Shown here: piece after piece, positions 34,422 to 43,200 of the stretch
Position numbering within the stretch: the first letter of the stretch is position 1
Layout of the letters: each line of letters starts with the position of its first letter
NCBI RefSeq assembly: GCF_007858255.1
Contig: NZ_VFEU01000032.1
Coordinates: forward strand, 1 to 56,082
Source of the DNA: Pseudomonas rhodesiae
Lineage (GTDB): Bacteria > Pseudomonadota > Gammaproteobacteria > Pseudomonadales > Pseudomonadaceae
Direction: 5' to 3'
Length of the DNA stretch: 56,082 bases
Translations under genes and position numbers: made by a program
Notes under the pieces: model-generated
Told to the model about the DNA's origin: nothing
Seen by the model: only the letters and a program-made list of their open reading frames with translations
Database searches by the model: none

Positions 34422-35108
34422 ATGAACCCAGAGAACTGGCACCGCCAATTGGTCACCGGCCACTGGTTCAGCCATTTACCGGACGATTTTCAGCGTAGCC
34501 TGCTGGCGGCCGCTCGGTTGCGCACGTTGGCGGCGGGACAGTTGCTGTTCAAGCGCGGCGATCCGCCCTGTGGCCTGTATGCCGTGCTCGACGGCGCGGT
34601 GCGCATCAGCGCGGTCAATGCCCAAGGCAAGGAAGCGGTTTTGAGCCTGGTGGAAACCCCTTACTGGTTCGGCGAAATCTGCCTGTTCGACGGCCTGCCG
34701 CGCACCCATGATGCGCTGGCCATGGGGCCGTGCACGTTACTGCAGGTGCCGCAGGCAGCGATGCTCGCGCTGCTTGAGCGCCAGCCGGCGTACTGGCGGG
34801 AAGTGGCCCTGTTGATGAGCCATAAACTGCGGCTGTCGTTGATCAATATCGAACAGATGAGCCTGATGCCCGCGTCGGCGCGTCTGGCCCATCGGTTGCT
34901 GATGATTGCCGAAGGCTACGGCGAAATCGAACAGGCACGTCGCGTGCTGCAACTGCCCCAGGAAGACCTGGCGGCGATGTTGGGCCTGTCGCGCCAGACC
35001 ATCAACAGCTTGCTCAAGAGCCTGGAGCAGCAGGGCATTATTGGCTTGAGTTACGGCGCAATCGAAGTGCTCGACCTGCCTGGCCTGCGGCGTGCCGCAG
35101 GCGCGTGA
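34422..35108 (+). CDS. Crp/Fnr-family transcriptional regulator
   Basis: 228 residues. Cyclic-nucleotide-binding-type beta barrel (about 20-135, GQLLFKRGDPPCGLYAVLDG and FGEICLFDGLPRTHDALA) and a C-terminal winged helix (LPQEDLAAMLGLSRQTINSLLKSLEQ). The N-terminal four-Cys cluster of Fnr is missing, so it is not an oxygen-sensing Fe-S protein of the Fnr type; the ligand is unknown. It is divergent from DUF962 and converges with the transthyretin-like gene. Confidence 0.9.
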   Translation: MNPENWHRQLVTGHWFSHLPDDFQRSLLAAARLRTLAAGQLLFKRGDPPCGLYAVLDGAVRISAVNAQGKEAVLSLVETPYWFGEICLFDGLPRTHDALAMGPCTLLQVPQAAMLALLERQPAYWREVALLMSHKLRLSLINIEQMSLMPASARLAHRLLMIAEGYGEIEQARRVLQLPQEDLAAMLGLSRQTINSLLKSLEQQGIIGLSYGAIEVLDLPGLRRAAGA

Positions 35109-35109
35109 A

Positions 35110-35520
35110 CTAGGAACCGCGATAGGTGGAGAACCCGTACGGGCTGAGCAGCAGCGGAATGTGGTAGTGCTGGTCGGCCTGCTTGACCTGGAAAATCACC
35201 GGCACTTCCGGGAAGAACGTCTCGCGGTTGGCTTTTTTGTAATAGTCGCCGGTCTTGAAGACCACGCGGTACTCGCCGGGCGTCAGGCTGCGGTCGGCGG
35301 GGAACAGTTCGGCAATGCGCCCTTGCTGGTTGGTCACGCCCTCGGACAGCGCTTGCCAGTGATCGCCCACCTGCTGTTCCAGGGTGACGCTGACGCCCGC
35401 CGACGGCAGGCCGTTTTCCAGGTTGAGAACGTGCACGCTCAGCGGGTTGCCGGCGGCCAGGGCCAGGTTGCACAGGCCGCTCAGGCTGAGGGCGGCGAGG
35501 GTCATGCTCAGGGTTTTCAT
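35110..35520 (-). CDS. Secreted transthyretin-like / 5-hydroxyisourate hydrolase-family protein
   Basis: 136 residues. A signal peptide (TLSMTLAALSLSGLCNLALA) precedes a mature part of the HIUase/transthyretin family: LSVHVLNLENGLPSAGVSV, the TNQQGR segment, and the C-terminal YRGS hallmark. 5-hydroxyisourate hydrolase turns the product of urate oxidation into OHCU; most bacterial forms are cytoplasmic, so a periplasmic form is less usual. The ATG at 35520 gives a good signal peptide. It is in line with the GlcG-like gene 23 bp upstream, and no other purine-degradation gene is nearby. Confidence 0.87.
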   Translation of the reverse strand: MKTLSMTLAALSLSGLCNLALAAGNPLSVHVLNLENGLPSAGVSVTLEQQVGDHWQALSEGVTNQQGRIAELFPADRSLTPGEYRVVFKTGDYYKKANRETFFPEVPVIFQVKQADQHYHIPLLLSPYGFSTYRGS

Positions 35521-35543
35521 GGGGAGGTCCTTTCGAGGGTTAA

Positions 35544-36017
35544 TCACAGAGAAGTTTTCAGGCCCAGTTGCTCGGCGGCCTGGACGGCACAGGCTTCGTC
35601 CTGCGCCGCGCCACCAGCACCGGCGATACCCAGCGCGCCGACCAGTTCGGCGTCGGCAAACAACGGCACGCCGCCACCGAGCAACAGCAATTCGGGCAAG
35701 GTGTTAAGGTTGGCCGCTTCCGGGTTGTTGCGGGCGCGCTCGGCAAATAGCCGGGTGGCGGTTTTGCTCGACAGCGCGGTGTAGGCCTTGCGTTGGCTGG
35801 CGAGGCTGTTGTGCGGCCCCACAGCGTCGGCGCGCAGGGCCACCAGCAAATTGCCGCCGCGATCGAGCACGGTCAGCGCGGCGTTGCAGTGAGCCAGGCT
35901 GGCATCGGCCAATTGGCGGGCGGTACGCAGATCCAAATCGGCATGGCGTGGCAATTGCGGCGCCGCTTGGGCGGCGCCGGTCAGGGCCAGGCTCAGAAAC
36001 AAAGCAGTGCGATACAT
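35544..36017 (-). CDS. Exported GlcG/HbpS-family (DUF336) protein
   Basis: 157 residues. Signal peptide (ALFLSLALTGAAQA) and then the family pattern: LTVLDRGGNLLVALRADAVGPHN, SQRKAYTALSSKTAT and a Gly-rich GGGVPLFADAELVGALGIAGA end. HbpS relatives bind haem; GlcG relatives have unknown function. The ATG at 36017 is chosen for the signal peptide. It forms an operon with the transthyretin-like gene, both products exported. Confidence 0.85.
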   Translation of the reverse strand: MYRTALFLSLALTGAAQAAPQLPRHADLDLRTARQLADASLAHCNAALTVLDRGGNLLVALRADAVGPHNSLASQRKAYTALSSKTATRLFAERARNNPEAANLNTLPELLLLGGGVPLFADAELVGALGIAGAGGAAQDEACAVQAAEQLGLKTSL

Positions 36018-36117
36018 GGTGAAAGCTCCGTTGAACAGGCCACCACGGTAGCCAGTGAACGGGGTCAGAAGCCGCACAATTGGATGACAGGTTTGTCATT
36101 AAACCCAGAGGTAAGGC

Positions 36118-36483
36118 ATGCAGGTGTTGTTAGTGGAAGACCAGCCGCAGCTGGCGCAACGCATGGCCCAAGGCTTGAGCGAGGCGGGTTTCGCCGTAGA
36201 AGTCGCGGCCAACGGCATGGCCGCGCAGCGCTTTGTGGAAAGCAGCGTATACGACCTGGTGATCCTGGACGTGATGTTGCCGGGCCTGAACGCCTGGACG
36301 CTGCAGCAGGCGATCCGACAGCAGGGCGACACGCCGCTGTTGTTCTTGACCACACCGGGCGGGATCGAAGATCGCCTGCGCGGGTTGGAACTGCATGAGG
36401 ACGACTACCTGCTCAAGCCCTTTGATGACAAGGCTCTGGTCGCGCGGGTCAAGAAGCTGTTGCGGCGCGAGCGTGGGCGCTAA
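36118..36483 (+). CDS. Stand-alone response-regulator receiver domain
   Basis: 121 residues, only a receiver domain: acidic pair E7/D8, phospho-acceptor D51 in LVILDVMLPG, Thr in FLTTPG and Lys in LLKPFDD. The sequence is most like OmpR-type regulators of metal or copper systems, but the DNA-binding half is missing; the stop comes right after the linker RVKKLLRRERGR. The end overlaps the convergent AraC gene by 4 nt, so the output domain may have been lost when the neighbour joined. No sensor kinase is adjacent. Confidence 0.8.
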   Translation: MQVLLVEDQPQLAQRMAQGLSEAGFAVEVAANGMAAQRFVESSVYDLVILDVMLPGLNAWTLQQAIRQQGDTPLLFLTTPGGIEDRLRGLELHEDDYLLKPFDDKALVARVKKLLRRERGR

Positions 36484-37484
36484 CCCAGGCCTTCTCTGAA
36501 CTGCCCCGGCGTCATCCCCGTCCAGCGCTTGAAGGCGCGGTTGAAGCTGCTGGTATCGGCAAACCCCAACAAATGGCTGATCTCGGCCAACGAACACTGC
36601 GGATCGCGCAGGTGCTGCAACGCCAGGTTCTGCCGGCATTGGTTGAGCAGCGCATCGAACCGACAGCCTTCATCCGCCAGGTGCCGTTGCAGGCTGCGCA
36701 GGCTCAGGTGCAGGGCCTGGGCAACGCGTTCGGCGCTGGGCTCGCCGTCCGGTAATTGCGCTTCGATAACCGCCCGCACCTTGCGCTCCCAGGTCAGCGG
36801 TTGCAGTTGGGCGAGGGTGCGTTTGAGCACGGTTTCGTTGTGTTCGGCCAGCTCCGGGTTGGCGTCGTCCAGGTGGCTGTCGAAGTCGCGCGCGGCGAAT
36901 TCCAGGCGGTCTTCGTCGGCGGCGAAAAATACCGGCGCGCGGAACACCGTTTGCCACGGCGTAGGGTCGGCCGGCGGCGGGCGGCGCAGGTACACGGCCA
37001 ACGGCGCGTAATCCCGACCCAGGCGATTGCGGCAGGTGCGCACGTAAATCGCCGCGAACGCATCGATGGCCTCCAACGCTGGCGCCGGGCTGCCCGGTGG
37101 TTGCAGCAGGCGAAACCGATAGCGCTCACCATCGCCGCTCAACTCCAGGGTCAAGGCGTCACTGACCACCGGGTGGTAACGCACGATACGTTCGAACACC
37201 TCGCGCAAACTGCCGCTGGCCACCAGCGCATAGCCCAACGCATGAAACGTGGTGGGGCTGACAAACCGCGACACCCGCAGACCGATCGCCGGATCGCCGC
37301 TGGCCTGCACCGCCAATTCCCACAGGCGCGTGGTGGCCGACAGCGGGTAGCGCGCGTTTGGGTCTTCCATCAACTGCGGATCGAGCCCGGCCTCGCGGCA
37401 TAGCGCGGCGCTGTCCAGGCCCAAGGCATCGAGCTGCTTGCGCAAGGCGCGGGTCCAGCTGGCGAGGGAGGTGGGTTCGGTCAT
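36480..37484 (-). CDS. AraC-family regulator next to a desaturase
   Basis: 334 residues. The N-terminal two thirds are the arabinose-binding-like domain of OruR/ArgR-type regulators (LDSAALCREAGLDPQLMEDP; FHALGYALVASGSLREVFER), and the C-terminal 100 residues are the double helix-turn-helix (SAERVAQALHLSLRSLQRHL; LLGFADTSSFNRAFKRWTG). It is divergent from the desaturase gene and probably controls it in response to a fatty-acid or lipid signal; that is inferred from position. Confidence 0.9.
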   Translation of the reverse strand: MTEPTSLASWTRALRKQLDALGLDSAALCREAGLDPQLMEDPNARYPLSATTRLWELAVQASGDPAIGLRVSRFVSPTTFHALGYALVASGSLREVFERIVRYHPVVSDALTLELSGDGERYRFRLLQPPGSPAPALEAIDAFAAIYVRTCRNRLGRDYAPLAVYLRRPPPADPTPWQTVFRAPVFFAADEDRLEFAARDFDSHLDDANPELAEHNETVLKRTLAQLQPLTWERKVRAVIEAQLPDGEPSAERVAQALHLSLRSLQRHLADEGCRFDALLNQCRQNLALQHLRDPQCSLAEISHLLGFADTSSFNRAFKRWTGMTPGQFREGLG

Positions 37485-37585
37485 GGCGATTGGCGTGTGC
37501 GGTCAACAGGTTGGCGTGTGGGGCTAGCGTCCTGCGCAAGCGCCTGGTGCAGGATGTAAACCTCGATAAACAAGAGGATGGGAGC

Positions 37586-38665
37586 ATGGACGGTACTTCT
37601 GCAAGTCCCCAATCGCTGAATGCACAACAACGTTCGGCGCACATTCGCGAAGTCGTACTCGCCGAAGGTGTGCGCTTGCGCCAGCAACACCCCTGGCTGC
37701 TGCATCAGGACGCGCTGGGCGCGGGCATCCTGGCCTTTGCGTTGCTGGGCATGCTCGGCTCGGCGGCGCTCTACATTACCGGGCATATGGCCTGGTGGGC
37801 GTGCCTGCTGCTTAACGCATTTTTCGCGTCACTGACCCATGAGCTGGAACATGACCTGATTCACAGCATGTATTTTCGCAAGCAACGTGTGCCGCATAAC
37901 CTGATGATGGCCCTGGTGTGGCTGGCGCGGCCGAGCACCATCAACCCATGGATTCGCCGCCATTTGCACCTCAATCATCACAAGGTTTCCGGCACCGAGG
38001 CCGACATGGAGGAACGCGCAATCACCAACGGCGAACCGTGGGGCCTGGCGCGCCTGTTGATGGTGGGCGATAACGTGATGTCGGCGTTTATCCGCATGCT
38101 GCGGGCCAAGACCTGGAGCCATAAATTCAAGATCCTCAAGCGCGCGCTGCTGGTCTACGCGCCGCTGGCGCTGCTGCATTGGGGCGCGTGGTACGTGTTT
38201 CTCGGGTTCCACGCCGCCAACGGCGTCGCCAGCCTGCTCGGCGCGCCCATCGAATGGTCGGCGGGCACCTTGCAGATGATGCACGTGATCGACATCGCCG
38301 CCGTGGTGATCATCGGGCCCAATGTGCTGCGCACGTTCTGCCTGCACTTTGTCAGCTCCAACATGCACTACTACGGCGATGTGGAACCGGGCAATGTGAT
38401 CCAGCAAACCCAAGTGCTAAACCCGTGGTGGATGTGGCCGTTGCAGGCGTTCTGCTTCAACTTTGGCAGCACCCACGGGATTCATCATTTTGTGGTGAAG
38501 GAACCGTTCTATATCCGCCAGATGACGGCCAAGGTGGCGCATAAGGTCATGGCGGAGATGGGCGTGCGCTTCAATGATTTCGGCACATTTGCGCGGGCCA
38601 ATCGGCTGGAGCCCATGGCAGCGCCCAATGCTTGCCTCAACCCGGCGGAAACGGCGCTGCGCTGA
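37586..38665 (+). CDS. Second membrane fatty-acid desaturase-family protein
   Basis: 359 residues. Three histidine boxes: HELEHD (with HS after), HLHLNHH and HGIHH, plus membrane segments around 50-90 and 200-265. The family includes fatty-acid desaturases and hydroxylases; the substrate cannot be told. The ATG at 37586 has GGATGGGAGC upstream and gives a sensible N-terminus; the longer frame (from 37358) runs inside the AraC gene. It is likely regulated by the divergent AraC protein. Confidence 0.87.
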   Translation: MDGTSASPQSLNAQQRSAHIREVVLAEGVRLRQQHPWLLHQDALGAGILAFALLGMLGSAALYITGHMAWWACLLLNAFFASLTHELEHDLIHSMYFRKQRVPHNLMMALVWLARPSTINPWIRRHLHLNHHKVSGTEADMEERAITNGEPWGLARLLMVGDNVMSAFIRMLRAKTWSHKFKILKRALLVYAPLALLHWGAWYVFLGFHAANGVASLLGAPIEWSAGTLQMMHVIDIAAVVIIGPNVLRTFCLHFVSSNMHYYGDVEPGNVIQQTQVLNPWWMWPLQAFCFNFGSTHGIHHFVVKEPFYIRQMTAKVAHKVMAEMGVRFNDFGTFARANRLEPMAAPNACLNPAETALR

Positions 38666-38708
38666 GGTGCGGCAGCGGGTTGAGGTTGCGCGTCAGGCCG
38701 CCCCGTAC

Positions 38709-39170
38709 TCAGTCGTTGACGGCACGGATGTGGGCGGCCAGCTCGGCCAACGCCGAATCGTCGGCCCGGGCGCAGTCATGGGATGAGACATAGCCCTCAT
38801 AGCGATCAAAAAACTTATCCATGCGAGAGCTGATTTTTTTGAAAGCGCTGTCCTCGCCCGTTCCGTGCATCGGGAACAGCTTGGCGTGCAAATGATCGAC
38901 GCCATAACCCTCCAGAATCATGCCGGTCCTCGCCACACCCGCGAGCGCCCGGTCAATCAGCAGTGCGGTCTTCTTGGCCGCAACCACTAATTCGCACAGC
39001 ACCTCGTCCGACTGGGCAAACCCATAGCTGCCGTAATGCGCTTTGGGAATCACCACACTGAACCCTGGGGTGTTGGGAAAGATGGAGAGGAAAGCCATGT
39101 GGCTCTGGTCTTCCCATAACAGGTGGGCAGGGGCGGTGCCGCGGGCGATGTTGCAGAAGATACAGTCCAT
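38709..39170 (-). CDS. HIT-family protein
   Basis: 153 residues. Two N-terminal cysteines (CIFCNI) and the histidine-triad region GYGVDHLHAKLFPMH. The normal H-x-H-x-H reads H93, H95, K97: the nucleophile position (H95) is kept, the last His is Lys. HIT proteins split nucleotide phosphoramidates or dinucleotides. The gene is alone between the desaturase and an MFS gene. Start MDCIFC fits the family well. Confidence 0.88.
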   Translation of the reverse strand: MDCIFCNIARGTAPAHLLWEDQSHMAFLSIFPNTPGFSVVIPKAHYGSYGFAQSDEVLCELVVAAKKTALLIDRALAGVARTGMILEGYGVDHLHAKLFPMHGTGEDSAFKKISSRMDKFFDRYEGYVSSHDCARADDSALAELAAHIRAVND

Positions 39171-39243
39171 CAGACGACGTCCTCGTTTTCGTCAAAGGGG
39201 CGGGTGGAATTCAGTGGTGCAAATCTGACATGGGTGTGTGTCG

Positions 39244-40440
39244 CTAGTGTGTAAAGCGCTGGCCGGGCGCCACGACGGCCAGTTCGATGCGATAGCTCGC
39301 CGGGCTGAATACCCGCGTCACGACCAGCATCGCCAACACTGTCACGGTCAGCACCCACCAGGCACTGACGAAGTCGCCAGTAAGCTGGCGCAGCCAACCG
39401 GTCATCCACGGTGAAATGGCGTTGATCAAAAAACCCACGCCTTGCACGAAGGCCGCCAGTTGCCCGGCATGGCGTGGGTCGCGGTGGTGGTCGAGGGTCA
39501 GCAGCAGGCTCAGGGCAAAGCAGGCGCCCAGGCCGAAGCCGCACAGGGCCACCCACAGGTGGGGATAGTCCAGCGGCGCGAAGATCAGGCCGAGGTAACC
39601 CACGGTTTGCGCCAGCAGGCTAATGACCAGCAACGGACGACGATCGACACCGCGTTGCGCCAGCACCGGCATCAGCAGCGCGGCGATCACTTGAAAAATG
39701 GTCATGTACGCCAGCAGCGAGCCGCTGGGCAGCACGCCCCAGCCCAGTTGCTGGTAATAAGCCGGTAGCCAGGCCACCAGGCTCATGTAGCCGCAGTTCA
39801 CCAGGCCGAAATACAACGCCAGCAACCACGCGCGCCGATTGCGCAGGCCTTCCAGCGCCGGCGGCACTTGCGGGTTACGCGCCGCGCCCAACGGCAGCCA
39901 GGCCCACAACAGCAACGCGCCGAGTGCCGGCAACAGCCAGACCCCGAGCCCGGCCTGCCACTGCGCAAAGTGCGTCGCCACCACCGGGCTGAGCAACGCC
40001 GCCAGCCCGCCGCCGGCCATCAGCGACGCCGAGTACACCCCCATCGCCACCGGCACGCGATGACGAAACTCGCGCTTGATCATCGCCGGCACCAACGCCT
40101 GGATCAGCGCCACACCGGCCCCGCCGAGCAATGCCGTGACCAGCAGCGCCGACGCCTGCCCCATCAACCAGCGCGCCAGGCAGGCCAACAGGATCATCAT
40201 CAGCCCCAGGGCGATGCCACGCCGCTCACCCAGGCGCGCTTCCACCCGCACGCCGATCAGCGCCACCAGGCCCATGCACACCACCGGCAGGCTGGTCAGC
40301 AGGGCGCTGCTCTGGAAACTCAAGCCCGTGGCCTGGCGGATTTCGCCCAGCAGCGGGCTGATGGAGCTGAGGATTGGTCGCAGGTTCAGGCCCAGCACCA
40401 GCAATAGTGCCCAGCCGGCGAGGGATTTGTTCAGGGTCAT
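39244..40440 (-). CDS. MFS transporter, CynX/NimT type
   Basis: 398 residues, about 12 membrane segments. The N-terminus LGLNLRPILSSISPLLGEI is typical of the CynX/NimT group (cyanate, 2-nitroimidazole or other anion/drug transport). The ATG at 40440 (MTLNKSLAG) is preferred over 40458. It is divergent from a LysR regulator that likely controls it. Substrate unknown. Confidence 0.9.
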   Translation of the reverse strand: MTLNKSLAGWALLLVLGLNLRPILSSISPLLGEIRQATGLSFQSSALLTSLPVVCMGLVALIGVRVEARLGERRGIALGLMMILLACLARWLMGQASALLVTALLGGAGVALIQALVPAMIKREFRHRVPVAMGVYSASLMAGGGLAALLSPVVATHFAQWQAGLGVWLLPALGALLLWAWLPLGAARNPQVPPALEGLRNRRAWLLALYFGLVNCGYMSLVAWLPAYYQQLGWGVLPSGSLLAYMTIFQVIAALLMPVLAQRGVDRRPLLVISLLAQTVGYLGLIFAPLDYPHLWVALCGFGLGACFALSLLLTLDHHRDPRHAGQLAAFVQGVGFLINAISPWMTGWLRQLTGDFVSAWWVLTVTVLAMLVVTRVFSPASYRIELAVVAPGQRFTH

Positions 40441-40540
40441 GCAGGCCGCTCCGGGCACGATGGGAGGTGAAGTATGGGCAGCCCTAAGGGTATTCTGAAA
40501 TTAAATATAACCATGCCAATCAGTGGCAAACACAATGGTG

Positions 40541-41389
40541 ATGTGGATGTTCGACCCCGTGTTATTGCGCAGCTTTGTCGCCGTGGTGGACTGCGGCAAC
40601 TTCACCCGCGCCGCCGAGCGCCTGCACCTGACCCAATCCACCGTAAGCCAGCAGATTCGCCGCCTGGAGGACGCGGTGGCGTGCCAATTGCTCGACCGCG
40701 ACCAGCGCCGCGTGGTCGCCACTGCCGAGGGCGAGCGCTTGTTGGCGTACGCGCGGCGCATCCTCGCCCTGCATGAGGAGGCCGCTGAGGTGCTGATCAG
40801 CCAACAAAGCGACGGCGTGCTGCGCCTGGGGGTGCCGGAAGATTTTGCCGCCGAGCGCCTGATGCCGCTGTTGTCATCATTTGTGCAGGCTTATCCACGG
40901 GTGCGTCTGGAGGTCACCAGTGGTTTGGGCCCCGAGTTGCAACGCCAATACCGGGCCGGCGAGTTCGATGTGTTGCTGGTCAAACAAATGGGCGACAGCG
41001 CCGACTGCCTGGCCTCGTGGCCCGAGCCGCTGTGCTGGGTGGACAGTCGCACCACACCCTCCGTGGGGCGCGACCCGTTGCCGTTGGTGGCCTTTCCGGT
41101 GGGCGGCCTGTACCGCAATGAAATGCTGCAGCACCTGGAAGTGGGCGGTTGGCGCTGGCGTATCAGTTACTCCAGCGCGAGTTTGGCCAGCGTATGTTCG
41201 GCAGTGGCGGCGGGGTTGGGGGTGAGTCTGTTGCCGCGCCGGGTAGTGCAGCCAGGGCATATGGAGCTGGGGCCTGACAGCGGTTTGCCCGAGGTGCAAG
41301 GCGTGCGTCTGGCGTTGTATGCCCGCCATGGCCTGAGTGCGGCGGGGCAATGCTTACAGGCTCAGTTGTTCGAATTGTGCGCGAAGTGA
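40541..41389 (+). CDS. LysR-family transcriptional regulator
   Basis: About 282 residues. The N-terminal winged helix-turn-helix (LLRSFVAVVDCGNFTRAAER, then QSTVSQQIRRLE) is followed by a periplasmic-binding-like effector domain (SDGVLRLGVPEDFAAERLMP). It probably controls the divergent MFS gene. Several in-frame starts (GTG 40523, ATG 40535, 40541, 40547) are possible; the correct one is not decided. Confidence 0.9.
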   Translation: MWMFDPVLLRSFVAVVDCGNFTRAAERLHLTQSTVSQQIRRLEDAVACQLLDRDQRRVVATAEGERLLAYARRILALHEEAAEVLISQQSDGVLRLGVPEDFAAERLMPLLSSFVQAYPRVRLEVTSGLGPELQRQYRAGEFDVLLVKQMGDSADCLASWPEPLCWVDSRTTPSVGRDPLPLVAFPVGGLYRNEMLQHLEVGGWRWRISYSSASLASVCSAVAAGLGVSLLPRRVVQPGHMELGPDSGLPEVQGVRLALYARHGLSAAGQCLQAQLFELCAK

Positions 41390-41418
41390 CGTGAAGGCAG
41401 ATCGGGTAGAATTTTGAA

Positions 41419-41475
41419 TTTTTGGTTATTAATAAATAGCTTCTTATTCCTTAACGAATATAACCCCCGTCCCTA
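41419..41475 (+). promoter_or_regulatory. AT-rich control region shared with oscA
   Basis: TTTTTGGTTAT (41419-41429) is identical to 29590-29600 before oscA, and both are followed by AATAG, TTAA and GAATAT in the same order and by a -10-like box (here CTATACT, about 41474). This suggests a common regulator, possibly CysB, for oscA and this hydrolase locus. Confidence 0.45.
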
Positions 41476-41515
41476 TACTGCTCAGCAACGTTAAACGCTG
41501 CAGGAGGGCACACCC

Positions 41516-42097
41516 ATGCACAGCGAGTTGGTTCGTTACCTGATCGTGCCGGGCTGGCAAGGATCGCCGGATAATCATTGGCAGAGTCACTGGCAGAACA
41601 GCCTGCCCAACAGCACCCGCGTGGAGCAGGCCGATTGGTTGACACCGCGCCGCGAAGACTGGGTAGCCGCGCTGGCCGAGGCGATCGCCGCCGACAGCAC
41701 GCCAGTGATTCTGATCGCCCATAGCCTGGGCTGCATCACCGTGGCCCATTGGGCCGCTACCGCGCCGTTGCATTTTCTGCGGCAGGTGCGCGGTGCCTTG
41801 CTGGTGGCGCCGGCGGATGTGGAACGCCCGGCTTGCTCGCCGGCCTTGCGCAACTTTGCGCCGATCCCTACCGACCTGTTGCCGTTCCCCAGCCAGGTGG
41901 TCAGCTCCGACAACGACAGTGCCGTCAGTGCCCCTCGGGCCTTGGAGTTGGCGCGCAACTGGGGAGCTGAAGCCGGGATCCTGGCCGGTGCCGGGCATAT
42001 CAATGTGAAGTCCGGCCACCAGCGCTGGGAGCAGGGTTTCGCTTACCTCTATCGCCTGCAAAGTCGCCTTGAGCATCACGCCCGGCGCAGTGCCTGA
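41516..42097 (+). CDS. RBBP9/YdeN-family alpha/beta hydrolase
   Basis: 193 residues. It begins with YLIVPGWQGSPDNHWQSHW, the family's hallmark, and has the nucleophile elbow IAHSLGC, an acid around SSDNDSAVS and the catalytic His in GAGHINVKSG. It is a small serine hydrolase of unknown substrate. GGAGG lies about 10 nt before the ATG. It is 49 bp upstream of the sigma-54-activator-like gene, and shares a control motif with oscA, so a role in sulfur metabolism is possible. Confidence 0.9.
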   Translation: MHSELVRYLIVPGWQGSPDNHWQSHWQNSLPNSTRVEQADWLTPRREDWVAALAEAIAADSTPVILIAHSLGCITVAHWAATAPLHFLRQVRGALLVAPADVERPACSPALRNFAPIPTDLLPFPSQVVSSDNDSAVSAPRALELARNWGAEAGILAGAGHINVKSGHQRWEQGFAYLYRLQSRLEHHARRSA

Positions 42098-42146
42098 TCA
42101 TTTTCTTAACGCCCCGTCCCGCAGTGGATTGGGGCGGGAGCCTGTC

Positions 42147-43073
42147 ATGAGTCTGCATGAAACCTTTGGCCAGCCACTGCTGACCTTCCCCGACGCGGAA
42201 AAAAGCCCCCTGAGCATCCGCGCCAAGGCCCTGGTGTTTGTCGACCCGCGCTCGCGCAAGCTGCGCGAAGACCTGGAAGCGCTCGCGCCGCGTGCTTTGC
42301 CCGTACTGATTCGCGGCGAAACCGGCAGCGGTAAAGAGCTGCTGGCGCGGCATATTCACCGTGGCAGTGACCGCAGTGGCTTGTTCGTTTCGGTCAATTG
42401 CGGCGCGATCAGCCCCACCTACGCCGATGCCGAGCTGTTCGGCTACGCCGCCGGCAGTCACAGTGGCGCCGCCAGCAGCCGCGCCGGCTGGTTCGGCTCG
42501 GCCAATGGCGGCACCTTGTACCTGGACGAGATCGGCGACCTGCCGCTGCCAATCCAGGTCAAATTGCTCGCCGCGCTGGAAAATCACGAAGTCACCCGCG
42601 TCGGGGCTCATCAGCCGAGCCCGGTGGATGTGCGCCTGGTGGCCGCCACCAGCATCGACCTGGCCCAGGCCGTGGCGGCCGGCAAGTTCCATGAGCGCCT
42701 GTTCCACTACTTGAGCGAAGGCCGGCTGGACCTGCCGGCGTTGCGCGAGCGGGTGGGGGATATTCTGTCCCTGGCCGAATACTTCCTGGGCATCTACAGT
42801 CAGCGCCTGGACTTGCCGGTGCCGCTGATCAGCGAGGCTGCGCAGCGCGTACTGGAACATCACAGTTGGCCGGGCAATACCCGTGAGCTGGAAAACGTTA
42901 TTCACTTCGCGTTGTTGGTCAGCAGCGGCGACGAAATTTTGCCCGAGCACCTGAACCTGCCGGTGGTGGATTCGCCTCTGGAGCAAGTGCGGCGGATCTA
43001 TGCTCAAGCCAGCCCATCGGAGCAGGCAACGTTGCGCAAATTCCTACATGAGCAAAATGGAATATCAACGTGA
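42147..43073 (+). CDS. Sigma-54 activator-like AAA+ protein without GAFTGA and without HTH
   Basis: 308 residues. AAA+ core with Walker A GETGSGKE (57-64), ELFGY, Walker B GGTLYLDEIG (121-130) and SWPGNTRELENVI. The GAFTGA loop, which contacts sigma-54, reads GSHSGA (103-108), and the C-terminus ends in LRKFLHEQNGIST with no visible Fis-type helix-turn-helix. Its general look and neighbours recall SfnR-like regulators of sulfur use, but these changes suggest a different or lost activity. The ATG at 42147 is used. It lies between the hydrolase and MetQ-like genes. Confidence 0.82.
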   Translation: MSLHETFGQPLLTFPDAEKSPLSIRAKALVFVDPRSRKLREDLEALAPRALPVLIRGETGSGKELLARHIHRGSDRSGLFVSVNCGAISPTYADAELFGYAAGSHSGAASSRAGWFGSANGGTLYLDEIGDLPLPIQVKLLAALENHEVTRVGAHQPSPVDVRLVAATSIDLAQAVAAGKFHERLFHYLSEGRLDLPALRERVGDILSLAEYFLGIYSQRLDLPVPLISEAAQRVLEHHSWPGNTRELENVIHFALLVSSGDEILPEHLNLPVVDSPLEQVRRIYAQASPSEQATLRKFLHEQNGIST

Positions 43074-43200
43074 ATAAAAGATATTGTTCGGGAATAAAAA
43101 ATCTAGGTATTGTCCGTTCCATGCCGCGATAGCACTTCGCTGGCACCTCACTTAACAAACGGTCGTCAGAGACGCCCCCGAATGTCGATAAGGACACTGC

